64,000 nucleotides of DNA from Lachnoclostridium sp. An14 (GTDB lineage Bacteria; Bacillota; Clostridia; Lachnospirales; Lachnospiraceae): assembly GCF_002160755.1 (NCBI RefSeq), contig NZ_NFLE01000020.1, positions 1 through 64,000 of the forward strand, given 5' to 3'. Positions within the stretch are counted from its first letter, which is position 1. Each line of letters opens with the position of its first letter. Shown one piece after another: positions 52,288-60,740 of this stretch. Below the pieces are notes generated by a model. It saw only the letters and a program-made list of their open reading frames with translations, did not search any database and had not been told where the DNA came from. A program made the position numbers and the translations under genes.

Positions 52288-52755
52288 GTCTTTTTTTGTA
52301 AAATTATCGTCAATTCTGTAACATTTGACGAAGGAAACCTCCCCGTTTTTTATCCTTTTTTGTCTCTCAAATGCACTAATTTCCCCATAAATTTCTGTAT
52401 ATTTTTCACACAAATTACAAACTGAAGACACTCCCCCGAAGATCACTCCTGGGAAATCCTATTTTTTTCTTTTCTCCCTATAAATTCATCAAAGATTGTA
52501 AATTTTCCTGAATATTTTAAAAATATCATTTTCTTTCAAAATACGACGCCATATCTGAAACACTTTCACCCGCCGCGCCCTCCCGGCATCCGTCGGCTCC
52601 GCGGCGTCCCGGCCGCCTGTTTCTCCCAGTCCAAAATCCCCGTTTCCACTGCCAGGCCCCGCCCCTGAGACGCCGGAAACGGCCGCCAGGGATGTACCTC
52701 ATTTGGTGATAGGACAACCTCTGCCCCACATATCTTGAAAAAAACGGAGGCAGCC

Positions 52756-52980
52756 ATGGCAGATATGAAAAATGGGCAGACAGAGCTGGTGGACATTGAT
52801 TCTGTAATCATAGATCCGTCAAAAAGCAGGGAGGAGCGGATAAACGACTTTCTCGCGCAGATCCACGACCCCTACTGCTTTCTGTGCCGCGGCATAAAAG
52901 TGAGGATTTCCTTCACCGGCACCGGCGGCACCCTTGAGGAGAAGCTGACGGAATACTTCCGGGAGAACTCCGCCTTTTAG
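52756..52980 (+). CDS. Small DUF6870-like protein preceding the recombinases
   Basis: 74 residues from ATG 52756 (GGAGG 5 bases upstream). It has LVDIDSVIIDPSKSREERI, then DPYCFLCRGIKVRISFTGTG with a CxxC-type pair, and ends with a short helix. This pattern resembles the small DUF6870-type proteins commonly found beside serine recombinase genes in Lachnospiraceae. The assignment is from memory of the pattern. It could be an accessory or directionality factor; that is speculation. Confidence 0.6.
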   Translation: MADMKNGQTELVDIDSVIIDPSKSREERINDFLAQIHDPYCFLCRGIKVRISFTGTGGTLEEKLTEYFRENSAF

Positions 52981-53072
52981 CCTGCCGCGCCTGTGTTTCC
53001 AGGCGGCCTCACAGGCCGTCCCGGAAACCAGGCGCCTGCGAAAGCCCGGCTGCCCACTCAGGAAAACAGCCT

Positions 53073-54881
53073 ATGTATACAGAAAATGAGGGAACAGCCT
53101 GCCGCTGCGCCGCTTATCTGCGCGTATCCCAGGAGGACGGCGATAAGCGGGAGAGCGACAGCATCCACAACCAGAGAGCCTACATCAATTCCTACGCGGA
53201 AAGCCACGGCCTTTTTATCAAAGAAACATTCATCGACGACGGCTGCAGCGGGGTCAGCTTTGACCGCCCCGGGTTTTTGAAACTGTTAGAGGCCATAAAG
53301 GACGGCAGAATCAACTGCGTGATCGTAAAAGACCTGTCCCGGTTCGGGCGAAACTATATTGAGGCCGGGCGTTATATCGAGCAGATCTTTCCCTACCTGG
53401 ACGTCCGCTTTATCGCCATCAACGATAATTACGACAGCCATTCCCCTCTGTCCCCCGCGGACAGTATGTTTCTGCCCTTTAAAAACCTGCTGAATGACGC
53501 CTACAGCCGGGATATTTCCATCAAAACCATCACCAGCCTTGACGTAAAGCGAAAAAGGGGGGACTACCTCGGTGCCTTTGCCCCCTACGGTTATAAAAAA
53601 AGCGCCGCGGACAAAAACAGGCTGGAGATCGACGAGGAGGCCGCCGAAATCATTCGCCGCATCTACCGCCTGCGGATCGCCGGAAAAAGCGACAGGGCCA
53701 TCGCCCAATGGCTGAACCGCGAGGAGATTCCATCTCCCCTCGCCTACAAGCTGGCCCACGGGGAGCGGGTTTCCTGCCATTTCCAGACATCCCCCAGACT
53801 TTTGTGGCACACCTATACCGTCCGCCGCATTTTAAGGGATGAGCAGTATCTGGGGCATCTGATTCAGGGGAAAAGCCGCCGGATCAGCTACAAGATCCGC
53901 CGGCAGATCCCCGTCCCAAAGGAACAGTGGATCCGCTGTGAACACACCCATGAGGCGATCGTGTCCCCGGAGAGCGCGCGGCTCGTAAAACGGCTGGAGG
54001 GCTCCGGGATCCAGCAGCCCGCCGGCCGGGACTTTGCCCTCCTCTTTTCCGGCCTGGCGGTCTGCGGGCTGTGCGGACGCCATCTCTCCAGAAAAACCGT
54101 GGGGAAATATCATTACTGGGGCTGCTACAACCGGGACCGGAGCGCCCGCTGCCGTGGCGCCGCCATCAACGAAACGGCCCTTTCCCAGCTGACGCTGCAG
54201 ATTATCCGGAAGCACGCCGCCGTCCTGCTGCAACTAAGCGGAATGGAGGAGGAATTAAAGGCGGCCCGCCCACGGGAGCGCTCCTTAAAAACCCTGGATT
54301 CCCAGGTGGATGCCTGTAAGCAGAAACTGGAGACATACCAGCGCCTGAGCAGTTCCCTACGCGAAGACTTCCGGGAGGGAATCCTTGACCGGGAGGAATA
54401 CCTCTCCCTCCGGCAAACCTATGAAACGCGCGTACAGGGGCTGAGAAAACGGCTTGACGTCCTGAACGCCAGACGGCAGAATGCCCTGGACAGCTCACCG
54501 GCGCCGCCATGGCAGGACGGGTTTCCAAACCAGGAAAAGGCCGGAGAAATCCTCCCGGCCCTGGACCGCCCTCTGCTCCTGACCCTCACAGACAGCATAA
54601 AGGTCTTCCCGAAAAAACAGGTGGAAATCGTCTTCCGGTGCCGGGATGAATGGAACGGGCATCCAGATCCCGCGCCGAAACAGGCAGACAGAAAGGAGGC
54701 AGACGGCCATGCCGTTTTCCCAAACAAAATCACCCCTGCCCTCCAGCTCCCCATCCCCTCTGCCCACAGCCCTCTACCTCCGTCTCTCGGCGGAGGAGTT
54801 CGAGAGCGGCGAAAAGCTGAAAAACCAGGAGAACCTCCTGAAAAACTACTTAAAGACAAGGCCGGAGCTGACCCTTTTTAA
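53073..54881 (+). CDS. Large serine recombinase 1 of three
   Basis: 602 residues. Resolvase domain with catalytic Ser in AAYLRVSQEDG (about 19), VIVKDLSRFGRNYIEAG (Arg cluster), then recombinase domain (APYGYKKS, IAQWLNREEIPSP) and zinc ribbon CGLCGRHLS with the later C-X8-C pair. A coiled-coil follows (about 385-470), then a long Pro/Ser-rich tail. The GTG/ATG region starts at 53073 after the DUF6870-like gene. Its 3' end overlaps recombinase 2 by 173 bases in another frame. Likely one of a set that moves the cwlD element. Confidence 0.9.
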   Translation: MYTENEGTACRCAAYLRVSQEDGDKRESDSIHNQRAYINSYAESHGLFIKETFIDDGCSGVSFDRPGFLKLLEAIKDGRINCVIVKDLSRFGRNYIEAGRYIEQIFPYLDVRFIAINDNYDSHSPLSPADSMFLPFKNLLNDAYSRDISIKTITSLDVKRKRGDYLGAFAPYGYKKSAADKNRLEIDEEAAEIIRRIYRLRIAGKSDRAIAQWLNREEIPSPLAYKLAHGERVSCHFQTSPRLLWHTYTVRRILRDEQYLGHLIQGKSRRISYKIRRQIPVPKEQWIRCEHTHEAIVSPESARLVKRLEGSGIQQPAGRDFALLFSGLAVCGLCGRHLSRKTVGKYHYWGCYNRDRSARCRGAAINETALSQLTLQIIRKHAAVLLQLSGMEEELKAARPRERSLKTLDSQVDACKQKLETYQRLSSSLREDFREGILDREEYLSLRQTYETRVQGLRKRLDVLNARRQNALDSSPAPPWQDGFPNQEKAGEILPALDRPLLLTLTDSIKVFPKKQVEIVFRCRDEWNGHPDPAPKQADRKEADGHAVFPNKITPALQLPIPSAHSPLPPSLGGGVRERRKAEKPGEPPEKLLKDKAGADPF

Positions 54882-56427
54882 GGTCTACCGGGACAACGGT
54901 TTCAGCGGCACCAGTTTCTGCCGCCCCGCGTGGAGCGAGCTGATCCACGACCTTCAAAACGGGCAGATCCGCTGCATTGTGGTAAAGGACTTATCCCGGC
55001 TGGGGCGCAATTACATTGAAACCGGAGACTATCTGGAGACCGTCTTTCCCCTCCATGGAGTCCGTTTCATCTCCGTGAACGATTTCTATGACAGCGCCGC
55101 CCCCTCCGGCCACTTTGAGCCCATGGTGCTGTGGCTGAAAAACCTGGCCAACGACGCCTACGCCAGGGACATTTCCAAAAAGATCGCCACCGCGAAAAAA
55201 ATCCAGCGAGACGCGGGAAACTACTGCGGAAACCTGGCCCCCTACGGCTATCTGCGGGACCCGGACTGTCCGCGCCGTCTGGTGGTCAACCCCCAGACGG
55301 CGCCCACCGTCCAGCGGATTTTTAGCTGGAAGGCCGAAGGGCTTTCCAACACAGAGATCGCCAACGCCCTGAACCGTCAGGGAATTTTATCTCCCATGAA
55401 ATACCTTTACGAGCTGGGGCTCGTAACACATGAGCGGTGGAAACGCAGCAGCTGGCAGCGATCCACCGTCAAGACCATCCTGCAAAACCGCACCTATACC
55501 GGCGACCTGGCCCAGGGGAAGAAACGGCAGAATCTCTCCGCCAACCAAAAAACTGCGAAAAAGCTGCCCCCCGGCCAGTGGACCGTCCGCGAACACACCC
55601 ACGAAGCCATCGTCAGCCGGGAACTGTTTTTTCAGGTTCAGGAGCTGGAGCGAAACCGAAGGCGGTGCGGCAGCCACGGAGATTCTGCCGCCCCGGAAGA
55701 CGTCTTTCGCGGCCTGGTGTACAGCCGGCAGGCGGGAATCCCCATGTACCGCGCCAGATATTGGAGCAAAACCGGCGAAATGAGATACCGCTACCGCGCG
55801 GCGGCGGGAAGATCTCCGGACGGCAGCCCCTTTCCCGCCGTGTCCGTCCAGGAGGAGAGGCTGACATCCTCCGCGGCGGCAGCCCTTAAAAAGCTGGCGG
55901 AAATGTTTTTGGAGCCGGAGGAGCTCAAAGGGGACAGACAGGCCTTCTCCCCAGGCCAAACGCCGGCCCCAGGACAGTCTCCCCATTCCGAAGGGCGGCC
56001 GTGGCAGGAAACCGCCCGCGGCCTGGCCCTGGCCAGCCTGTACCGGGACTACGCGGACGGGCGGCTGTCCCCGGAACAGTTCCAGGCGGAAAAAGCCCGC
56101 TGCCGCGGACAGCGCCGGGAGCCGGAGCCTGTTTGGGAGGCCTCTCCCCAAGCCATTTCCCCACATCCCCAAACCCGGCAGGAACCGCAGGAGCCCCACA
56201 GCGGCGCCCCGGAGCGGGAACCGGCCATTTCCCCGCTCCGCCATTTTCTGGAAACGGGAGAATTAAACAGGCGGCTGGCAACCCTTCTCATTACCAAAAT
56301 CCAGGTCTCCGGCCCGAAAGAAATAGAGATCTGCTTTTCCTTCCAAAACGAATTTCCCCCACCCGTTCCCACGGAGAAAGGAGGTGACCGGCCATGGAAC
56401 AGAGACGAGTCCTCGCTTCATATTTGA
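54709..56427 (+). CDS. Large serine recombinase 2 of three, zinc-ribbon cysteines missing
   Basis: 572 residues from ATG 54709 (GGAGG 9 bases upstream, inside recombinase 1). Catalytic Ser in ALYLRLSAEEF, VVKDLSRLGRNYIETG, and recombinase domain with YGYLRDP and LNRQGILSPMKY. Where its neighbours have the Cys4 zinc ribbon, this protein has FRGLVYSRQAGIPMYRARYW with none of the cysteines. The C-terminal half has Pro/Gln-rich insertions. Probably a subunit that works together with the others rather than alone. Overlaps recombinase 3 by 34 bases. Confidence 0.88.
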   Translation: MPFSQTKSPLPSSSPSPLPTALYLRLSAEEFESGEKLKNQENLLKNYLKTRPELTLFKVYRDNGFSGTSFCRPAWSELIHDLQNGQIRCIVVKDLSRLGRNYIETGDYLETVFPLHGVRFISVNDFYDSAAPSGHFEPMVLWLKNLANDAYARDISKKIATAKKIQRDAGNYCGNLAPYGYLRDPDCPRRLVVNPQTAPTVQRIFSWKAEGLSNTEIANALNRQGILSPMKYLYELGLVTHERWKRSSWQRSTVKTILQNRTYTGDLAQGKKRQNLSANQKTAKKLPPGQWTVREHTHEAIVSRELFFQVQELERNRRRCGSHGDSAAPEDVFRGLVYSRQAGIPMYRARYWSKTGEMRYRYRAAAGRSPDGSPFPAVSVQEERLTSSAAAALKKLAEMFLEPEELKGDRQAFSPGQTPAPGQSPHSEGRPWQETARGLALASLYRDYADGRLSPEQFQAEKARCRGQRREPEPVWEASPQAISPHPQTRQEPQEPHSGAPEREPAISPLRHFLETGELNRRLATLLITKIQVSGPKEIEICFSFQNEFPPPVPTEKGGDRPWNRDESSLHI

Positions 56428-57995
56428 GAATCTCCCTGGAAGACCGGGATTTAAAAAGCGGGAATCAGAAAGCAGAGAGCAACAGCATCAGCGCCCAGCG
56501 CCAGCTGATCCGCGGCTACATCCAGTCCCACCCAGATCTGGGCGCGTACCGGCTGCGGGAATTTCTGGACGACGGATACTCCGGCACCACTTTAAACCGT
56601 CCGGCCCTTCAGGAAATGCTCGCCCTGGCCCGAAACGGCCGCCTCCACTGCGTCATTGTGAAGGACGTATCCCGTTTTGGCCGCAATTATATAGAAATCG
56701 GAAATTACATCGAGCAGGTTTTCCCCTTTCTCGGAGTGCGCTTTATTTCCGTCAACGACCATTTTGACAGCCGGGAAACGCCGGGACAGACGCCGGGACT
56801 GGATATGGCATTTAAAAATATCCTGTATGACTTTTACAGCAAGGATCTGTCGAAAAAGGTGCTGTCCGTCAAACGGATGCAGCAAGCGGAGGGAAAATTT
56901 GTGGCCGCGAAACCGCCCTTCGGCTATCTGATCTCCCCGGACAACCGGTATCAGCTGATTCCCGATCCCAAAACGGCCCCCTGGGTGCGCGCCATGTTTG
57001 AAATGACGCTGGAGGGGAAACTGCCCTCTGAGATCGCGGGCTTTCTGAACGAGAAAAAGGTGCCCACTCCCGTCCAGCGCAATTTCCGGGAATTTGGGTT
57101 CCGGGACCGCTGGTACAGGGAGGAAACCATGGAAAACAGCCGCTGGACAGGTTCCACCGTGTTGAAAATCATAAAGGATCCCACCATGAGCGGCTGCACC
57201 GTCAACAACCGGGTACAGGTGACTTCCATCGGCTCCCGCCGGTTCAAACGGCAGGCGGAAACGGATTTTGTGATCGTCGCGGACACCCACACGGCCCTGG
57301 TGGATCCAGATACCTTTCAGAAAACCAGGGCGATCATCAAAGCCCGAGCCCCATCCCGTAAAAAAGGGCGGGCCGGAAATGAAACCGCCTTCAGCGGTAA
57401 AATCTTCTGCGGAGAATGCGGAAACCGGCTGCGCCGGGAAAGCCGCTCCAAACAGCCGGAAAGGGCCTCCTACTACTGCCCCAGGGCACGGCAGACAAAA
57501 AACCAGTCCTGCGCCGCCAAATCCATACAGGAGGATGTGTTAAAATCCATTGTCTGCTCCGTTTTAAAGGCCCAGTTTCAGCTGGCGGCGGACTGGAATG
57601 GGGCAGAATTCCCCCGACACCGCGAAAAAGAGCTTTCCCGCCGGCTTAAGGCATGGAAAGGGGAACTAAATGCCCTGCGCTCCGGTTTTCCTCCGCTGTA
57701 CGAGGCTTACTCCGCCGGGCAGATGAGCCATGAGGATTTCCTGCGGCAAAAGGCGGCCCGGGCAGACCGCCTCCGAAGACTCCAGTCCGAGATCGAAAAC
57801 GGGGAACGCCTTCTGTCTGCCTCCTCCGAAGACGGCATTTCCGCTTTCCAAGAATGGCTGGAGACGGTCACGGAAAGCACCTGCGGCCGGCCGCTGACCG
57901 ATACCTTTGTGGAGGCCATTTACCTGGACAGCCGGAAATCCCTGCGGATCGTCTTAAAAGGGGCCGACCCATTAGACTTTGCCAGGCAGCCGTGA
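56394..57995 (+). CDS. Large serine recombinase 3 of three
   Basis: 533 residues (GGAGGTG upstream of ATG 56394). Catalytic Ser in ASYLRISLEDRD, VIVKDVSRFGRNYIEIGNYI, recombinase domain PPFGYLIS and FLNEKKVPTP, and zinc ribbon FCGECGNRLRR with CPRARQTKNQSC. C-terminal coiled-coil. Its stop is 236 bases from the right end of the element, the usual place for the gene that recombines it. The gene order 1-2-3 with overlapping starts implies coordinated synthesis. Confidence 0.9.
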   Translation: MEQRRVLASYLRISLEDRDLKSGNQKAESNSISAQRQLIRGYIQSHPDLGAYRLREFLDDGYSGTTLNRPALQEMLALARNGRLHCVIVKDVSRFGRNYIEIGNYIEQVFPFLGVRFISVNDHFDSRETPGQTPGLDMAFKNILYDFYSKDLSKKVLSVKRMQQAEGKFVAAKPPFGYLISPDNRYQLIPDPKTAPWVRAMFEMTLEGKLPSEIAGFLNEKKVPTPVQRNFREFGFRDRWYREETMENSRWTGSTVLKIIKDPTMSGCTVNNRVQVTSIGSRRFKRQAETDFVIVADTHTALVDPDTFQKTRAIIKARAPSRKKGRAGNETAFSGKIFCGECGNRLRRESRSKQPERASYYCPRARQTKNQSCAAKSIQEDVLKSIVCSVLKAQFQLAADWNGAEFPRHREKELSRRLKAWKGELNALRSGFPPLYEAYSAGQMSHEDFLRQKAARADRLRRLQSEIENGERLLSASSEDGISAFQEWLETVTESTCGRPLTDTFVEAIYLDSRKSLRIVLKGADPLDFARQP

Positions 57996-58044
57996 GACTG
58001 CGCCAAACGGAGGCACCGCGGCCGGCGCTGGCGCTGGAGCGCAG

Positions 58045-58130
58045 TTTCGTAGACGGCCATTTTCCTCCCCGCGGGGCGCGCCTCCCGCCGGGATTTTCGC
58101 GGCGCAGGGGACGAGGTTTTCTGGCGCGAA
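58045..58130. repeat. Dispersed repeat, degenerate copy 5, inside the right element end
   Basis: Contains GGCCATTTTCCTCCCCG and GCGCGCCTCCCGCCGGG, matching elements of copies 1 and 4, followed by imperfect GC-rich stems. It lies between recombinase 3 and the recombinase terminator. Confidence 0.4.
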
Positions 58131-58173
58131 AACGGCAGCTGTGTTCCGTTTCCGGTTCACAGCTGCCGTTTTT
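58130..58173 (+). terminator. Terminator of the recombinase operon
   Basis: Perfect 12-bp stem ACGGCAGCTGTG/CACAGCTGCCGT (58132-58143 and 58158-58169) with a 14-base loop and five T residues; very strong. Confidence 0.75.
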
Positions 58174-58186
58174 CCTCCCATTTCCT

Positions 58187-58819
58187 TCATTTTGGATCGT
58201 CATTTTTAGTCTGCCTGTTTGCCATCTGCTCCACAATCACAATAGGCTCTTTCACGTGCAGCAGCAGATAGTAGCTGTCGTTGGCCTTGGCCTGTCTGGT
58301 ATTTTCCTCTCCCAGCACGTAGGAAAACCGCTCCTGCAAAAGCTCCGCCAGCCGTTTTCCCTCCACGGAATTGCGGTAGTAAAATACCTGTCCGCCGGAG
58401 ACGTTTTCCTGGTGGTAGCTGTTCTGGTGAATGCTCACCACAGCGTCCGGCCTGGCATCGGCGATGATCTCGCACCGTTTCTTCATATCGGCCATCTTTT
58501 TCTTTTTGTCACTCTCCCGGTAAAGGCCCTTGTCCTCCTCCCTGGTCATAACCACCTTCACGTCCGAGCTCTCCAGGTAGCCTTTCAGTTTCTTGGCAAT
58601 GGACAGGTTGATGTCCTTTTCCAGGCTCTCGTCCACGCCGATTTTTCCGGGATCGTTTCCGCCGTGTCCGCTGTCGATCACCACCACCTTCTGCTCCCGT
58701 TCCGCCGCCGCCTGGCTCTCCGCCCTGGCCGCCTCCATCATGCCCAGATGTCTGGCGGCGAAAAACACCACCAGCAGAAGGGCAAGCCCCATCAACGGTT
58801 CCGCAACTGTCTTGTTCAC
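58187..58819 (-). CDS. cwlD: CwlD-like N-acetylmuramoyl-L-alanine amidase, N-terminal part split by the element
   Basis: 210 residues as it stands. GTG 58819 has GGAAGG 6 bases upstream. A membrane anchor (about 9-28) is followed by the Amidase_3 domain: VVVIDSGHGGNDPG (zinc His), LEKDINLSI (zinc Glu), VVSIHQNSYH (zinc His) and NTRQAKANDSYYLLLHVKEP, as in CwlD. Residues 1-197 end at IVIVE, the catalytic Glu. The remaining 13 residues (QMANRQTKNDDPK) come from the inserted element. The true C terminus is at 38710-38829. CwlD makes the muramic-delta-lactam needed for spore cortex hydrolysis, so truncation should impair germination unless the element excises. Confidence 0.85.
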   Translation of the reverse strand: MNKTVAEPLMGLALLLVVFFAARHLGMMEAARAESQAAAEREQKVVVIDSGHGGNDPGKIGVDESLEKDINLSIAKKLKGYLESSDVKVVMTREEDKGLYRESDKKKKMADMKKRCEIIADARPDAVVSIHQNSYHQENVSGGQVFYYRNSVEGKRLAELLQERFSYVLGEENTRQAKANDSYYLLLHVKEPIVIVEQMANRQTKNDDPK

Positions 58820-58896
58820 AAATAACCTTCCGAAGGCAACTTTTTACAATAAATATATCGGCCGCGGGCTCAAAAAAGAACCTGCGGCCATTTCCG

Positions 58897-60366
58897 TCAA
58901 TCCAGAGCCTTCTCCAGCTCCCGCACCACGATTTTCAGCGCCTCTATTCTGGCGTATTTCTTGTCCACTGACGGAAGGATATACCAGGGGGCGTAGGTGG
59001 TGCTGGTCTTTTGCAGCATCTCGTTTACCGCCACCTCGTACTGATCCCATTTTTCCCGGTTCCGCCAATCCTCGTCCGTGATTTTCCACTGTTTCTCCGG
59101 GGTGTTCTGCCGTTCGGTGAAACGGGCCAGCTGGGTATCCTTGTCGATCTGCACCCAGAATTTTATGATGACGGCGCCCCACTCGGACAGCTCCTTCTCG
59201 AATTCGTTGATCTCGTTGTAGGCTCGTTTCCAGTCATTTTCCGTACAAAAGCCCTCCAGCCGCTCCACCATCACCCGGCCGTACCAGGTGCGGTCGAAAA
59301 TGGCGATGTGGCCCGTCTTGGGCAGTCTGGTCCAGAACCGCCACAGGTAGTGCCTGGCCTTTTCCTTCGGCTCCGGGCTGGCGATGGGATGCACCTCGTA
59401 GCCTCTGGGATCCAGGGCTCCCGTGATGCGCTTGATATTTCCTCCCTTTCCGGCGGCGTCCCAGCCCTCGTAGGCGATGATCACCGGGACTTTTTTCCGG
59501 TACAGGCGGTTGTGGAGCTCCCGCAGGCGGTCCTGCAGCTCTTTCAGCTCCTTCTTATAATCCTCCTCAGAGATGGATTTGTCCAGATCCACCTCGGAGA
59601 GCTGAGGCATTTTCACCAGGGGGAACACGTTCTGGAGAATGGGGGCCGCCGTCCGGTAATTCTGGAAGGCCACCTCCAGGCCGCCGCAGAGAGTTTCCAT
59701 CATCTGCAGCTCCGCCCATTTCCGGTCTTTGGCGTCCACGATGTACCAGGGGGCGCTGGGGGAGCTGGTGTCCGTCATGTAGCGGTCAAACAAATCCTCG
59801 CATTTTTTGTAATTCTCGTTCTGCTGCCTGTCCCACGGGTTGACCCGCCACTCCGTGTCCCGGTCCTCCAGCAGGTGCTGGATCCGTTTCCGCTGCTCCT
59901 TTTCCGTGATGTGGAAGAACAGTTTCACCAGCAGATAGCCGTTGTCCACCAGCTGCCGCTCAAAACGGCGGACGCTCTCCACCCTTTTGGCGTAGTCCTC
60001 CTCGTCCAGTTCGCCGGTAAAGCGCTCCCGGACAATCTCGTCCATCCATCCGGAATCCAGGAATTCAAATTTTCCCTCCTGGGGAATCTGGGCCACGTAG
60101 CGGTACATGAAGGGTCTGCGTTTCTCCTCCGCCGTAGGCTCTCCCATGGTGGCCACCCGGAAAAATCTGGGGTCAATGTTGCGGATCACCTTTCCGATGA
60201 TACTGCCCTTTCCGGCTGAGCCCCAGCCTTCCACCAGAACCAGCACCGGGAGCTTGCGCTCCTTCATCTGCAGCTGGTACTGCTCCAGTTTCCGCTCCGC
60301 CTCTTTCAGCCGCTCCTTCAGCTCCTCCTTCTCCGGTTTCTCCGCCGGAATCCACTTTTTCAGCAT
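58897..60366 (-). CDS. pap: Polyphosphate:AMP phosphotransferase (two-domain PPK2 family)
   Basis: 489 residues, the length of Pap with two fused PPK2 domains. Walker A motifs EGWGSAGKGS (about 46-55) and EGWDAAGKGG (about 303-312). Lid and DR motifs include IFDRTWYGRVMVERLEGF. It transfers phosphate from polyphosphate to AMP, giving ADP. In two-domain members only one half is usually catalytic; the C-terminal half here has the more complete motif set (YLWRFWTRLP, FDRTWYG). Own extended -10 element upstream; GGAGGAGG precedes ATG 60366. Confidence 0.9.
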   Translation of the reverse strand: MLKKWIPAEKPEKEELKERLKEAERKLEQYQLQMKERKLPVLVLVEGWGSAGKGSIIGKVIRNIDPRFFRVATMGEPTAEEKRRPFMYRYVAQIPQEGKFEFLDSGWMDEIVRERFTGELDEEDYAKRVESVRRFERQLVDNGYLLVKLFFHITEKEQRKRIQHLLEDRDTEWRVNPWDRQQNENYKKCEDLFDRYMTDTSSPSAPWYIVDAKDRKWAELQMMETLCGGLEVAFQNYRTAAPILQNVFPLVKMPQLSEVDLDKSISEEDYKKELKELQDRLRELHNRLYRKKVPVIIAYEGWDAAGKGGNIKRITGALDPRGYEVHPIASPEPKEKARHYLWRFWTRLPKTGHIAIFDRTWYGRVMVERLEGFCTENDWKRAYNEINEFEKELSEWGAVIIKFWVQIDKDTQLARFTERQNTPEKQWKITDEDWRNREKWDQYEVAVNEMLQKTSTTYAPWYILPSVDKKYARIEALKIVVRELEKALD

Positions 60367-60449
60367 ATGCCTCCTCCTTTCCCGCGCGCTCCGCCGGTCG
60401 AGACGGCGGGCGGCTGGTCTGCTGTGGGGTCGTTGGAATTGTTGGGTTT

Positions 60450-60458
60450 ATTGTATCA
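60450..60458 (-). promoter_or_regulatory. Possible extended -10 promoter of pap
   Basis: Minus strand TGATACAAT (extended TGN plus TACAAT) about 85 bases before pap; no good -35 box. The rest of 60367-60702 shows no gene. Confidence 0.35.
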
Positions 60459-60702
60459 TATTTCGGGGAAAAAATCCCTATGGAAATGGGGAGGCGCCGG
60501 AAGTTTCACAGGAAATTTACGGGATATGGCCGCCCGGCCAGACAAGAGGGCCCTGCTGGGGACGGCGGCTTTTTGTTTTGCGGAAATCTTTATATCTCAG
60601 GACAAAAAAGGAGGCGCCGAAGGAGGATGCCTGGCAGCGGATAGCTGCTTCAGCCGCTGTGTTTTCGCGCGGGGAGCGCCATCCGGGGCTTTCACAGTAA
60701 AA

Positions 60703-60726
60703 TGGGGGCCGGATACCCGGCCCCCA
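60703..60726 (-). terminator. Terminator of the hsp20 gene
   Basis: Perfect 10-bp stem TGGGGGCCGG/CCGGCCCCCA with a 4-base loop, then TTTTAC on the minus strand, 15 bases past the stop. Confidence 0.7.
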
Positions 60727-60740
60727 CAGGGAATTTATCG

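Larger units (their letters stand above)
38828..58231. mobile_element. 19.4-kb integrated element interrupting cwlD, with three serine recombinases
   Basis: Boundaries come from the split amidase. Plus-strand TCC occurs at 38828-38830 and 58230-58232 (GGA on the coding strand), and recombination at GA restores the frame exactly. Large serine recombinases of the TnpX type are known to use a GA core, and three such genes lie 236 bases inside the right end. Cargo: antiporter, glycerol-phosphate genes, MgtC, oligopeptide ABC transporter, DUF6870-like protein. No conjugation or replication gene is visible, so it is either non-conjugative or a developmentally excised intervening element. Excision is untested. 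Confidence 0.8.

Noticed and set aside
52246-52446. 66-codon minus-strand ORF upstream of the peptide-binding lipoprotein
   Set aside because: AT-rich, overlaps the promoter of the transporter operon, no ribosome site.
58187-58819. A complete short amidase
   Set aside because: The chain stops inside a conserved block (VE-CGFLSN), and the missing piece is found 19.4 kb away in matching frame.
58856-58896. Inverted repeat GCCGCGGGCTC...GCGGCC near pap as an att site
   Set aside because: It lies outside the cwlD junction at 58231 and matches nothing at the left junction; probably the pap terminator.
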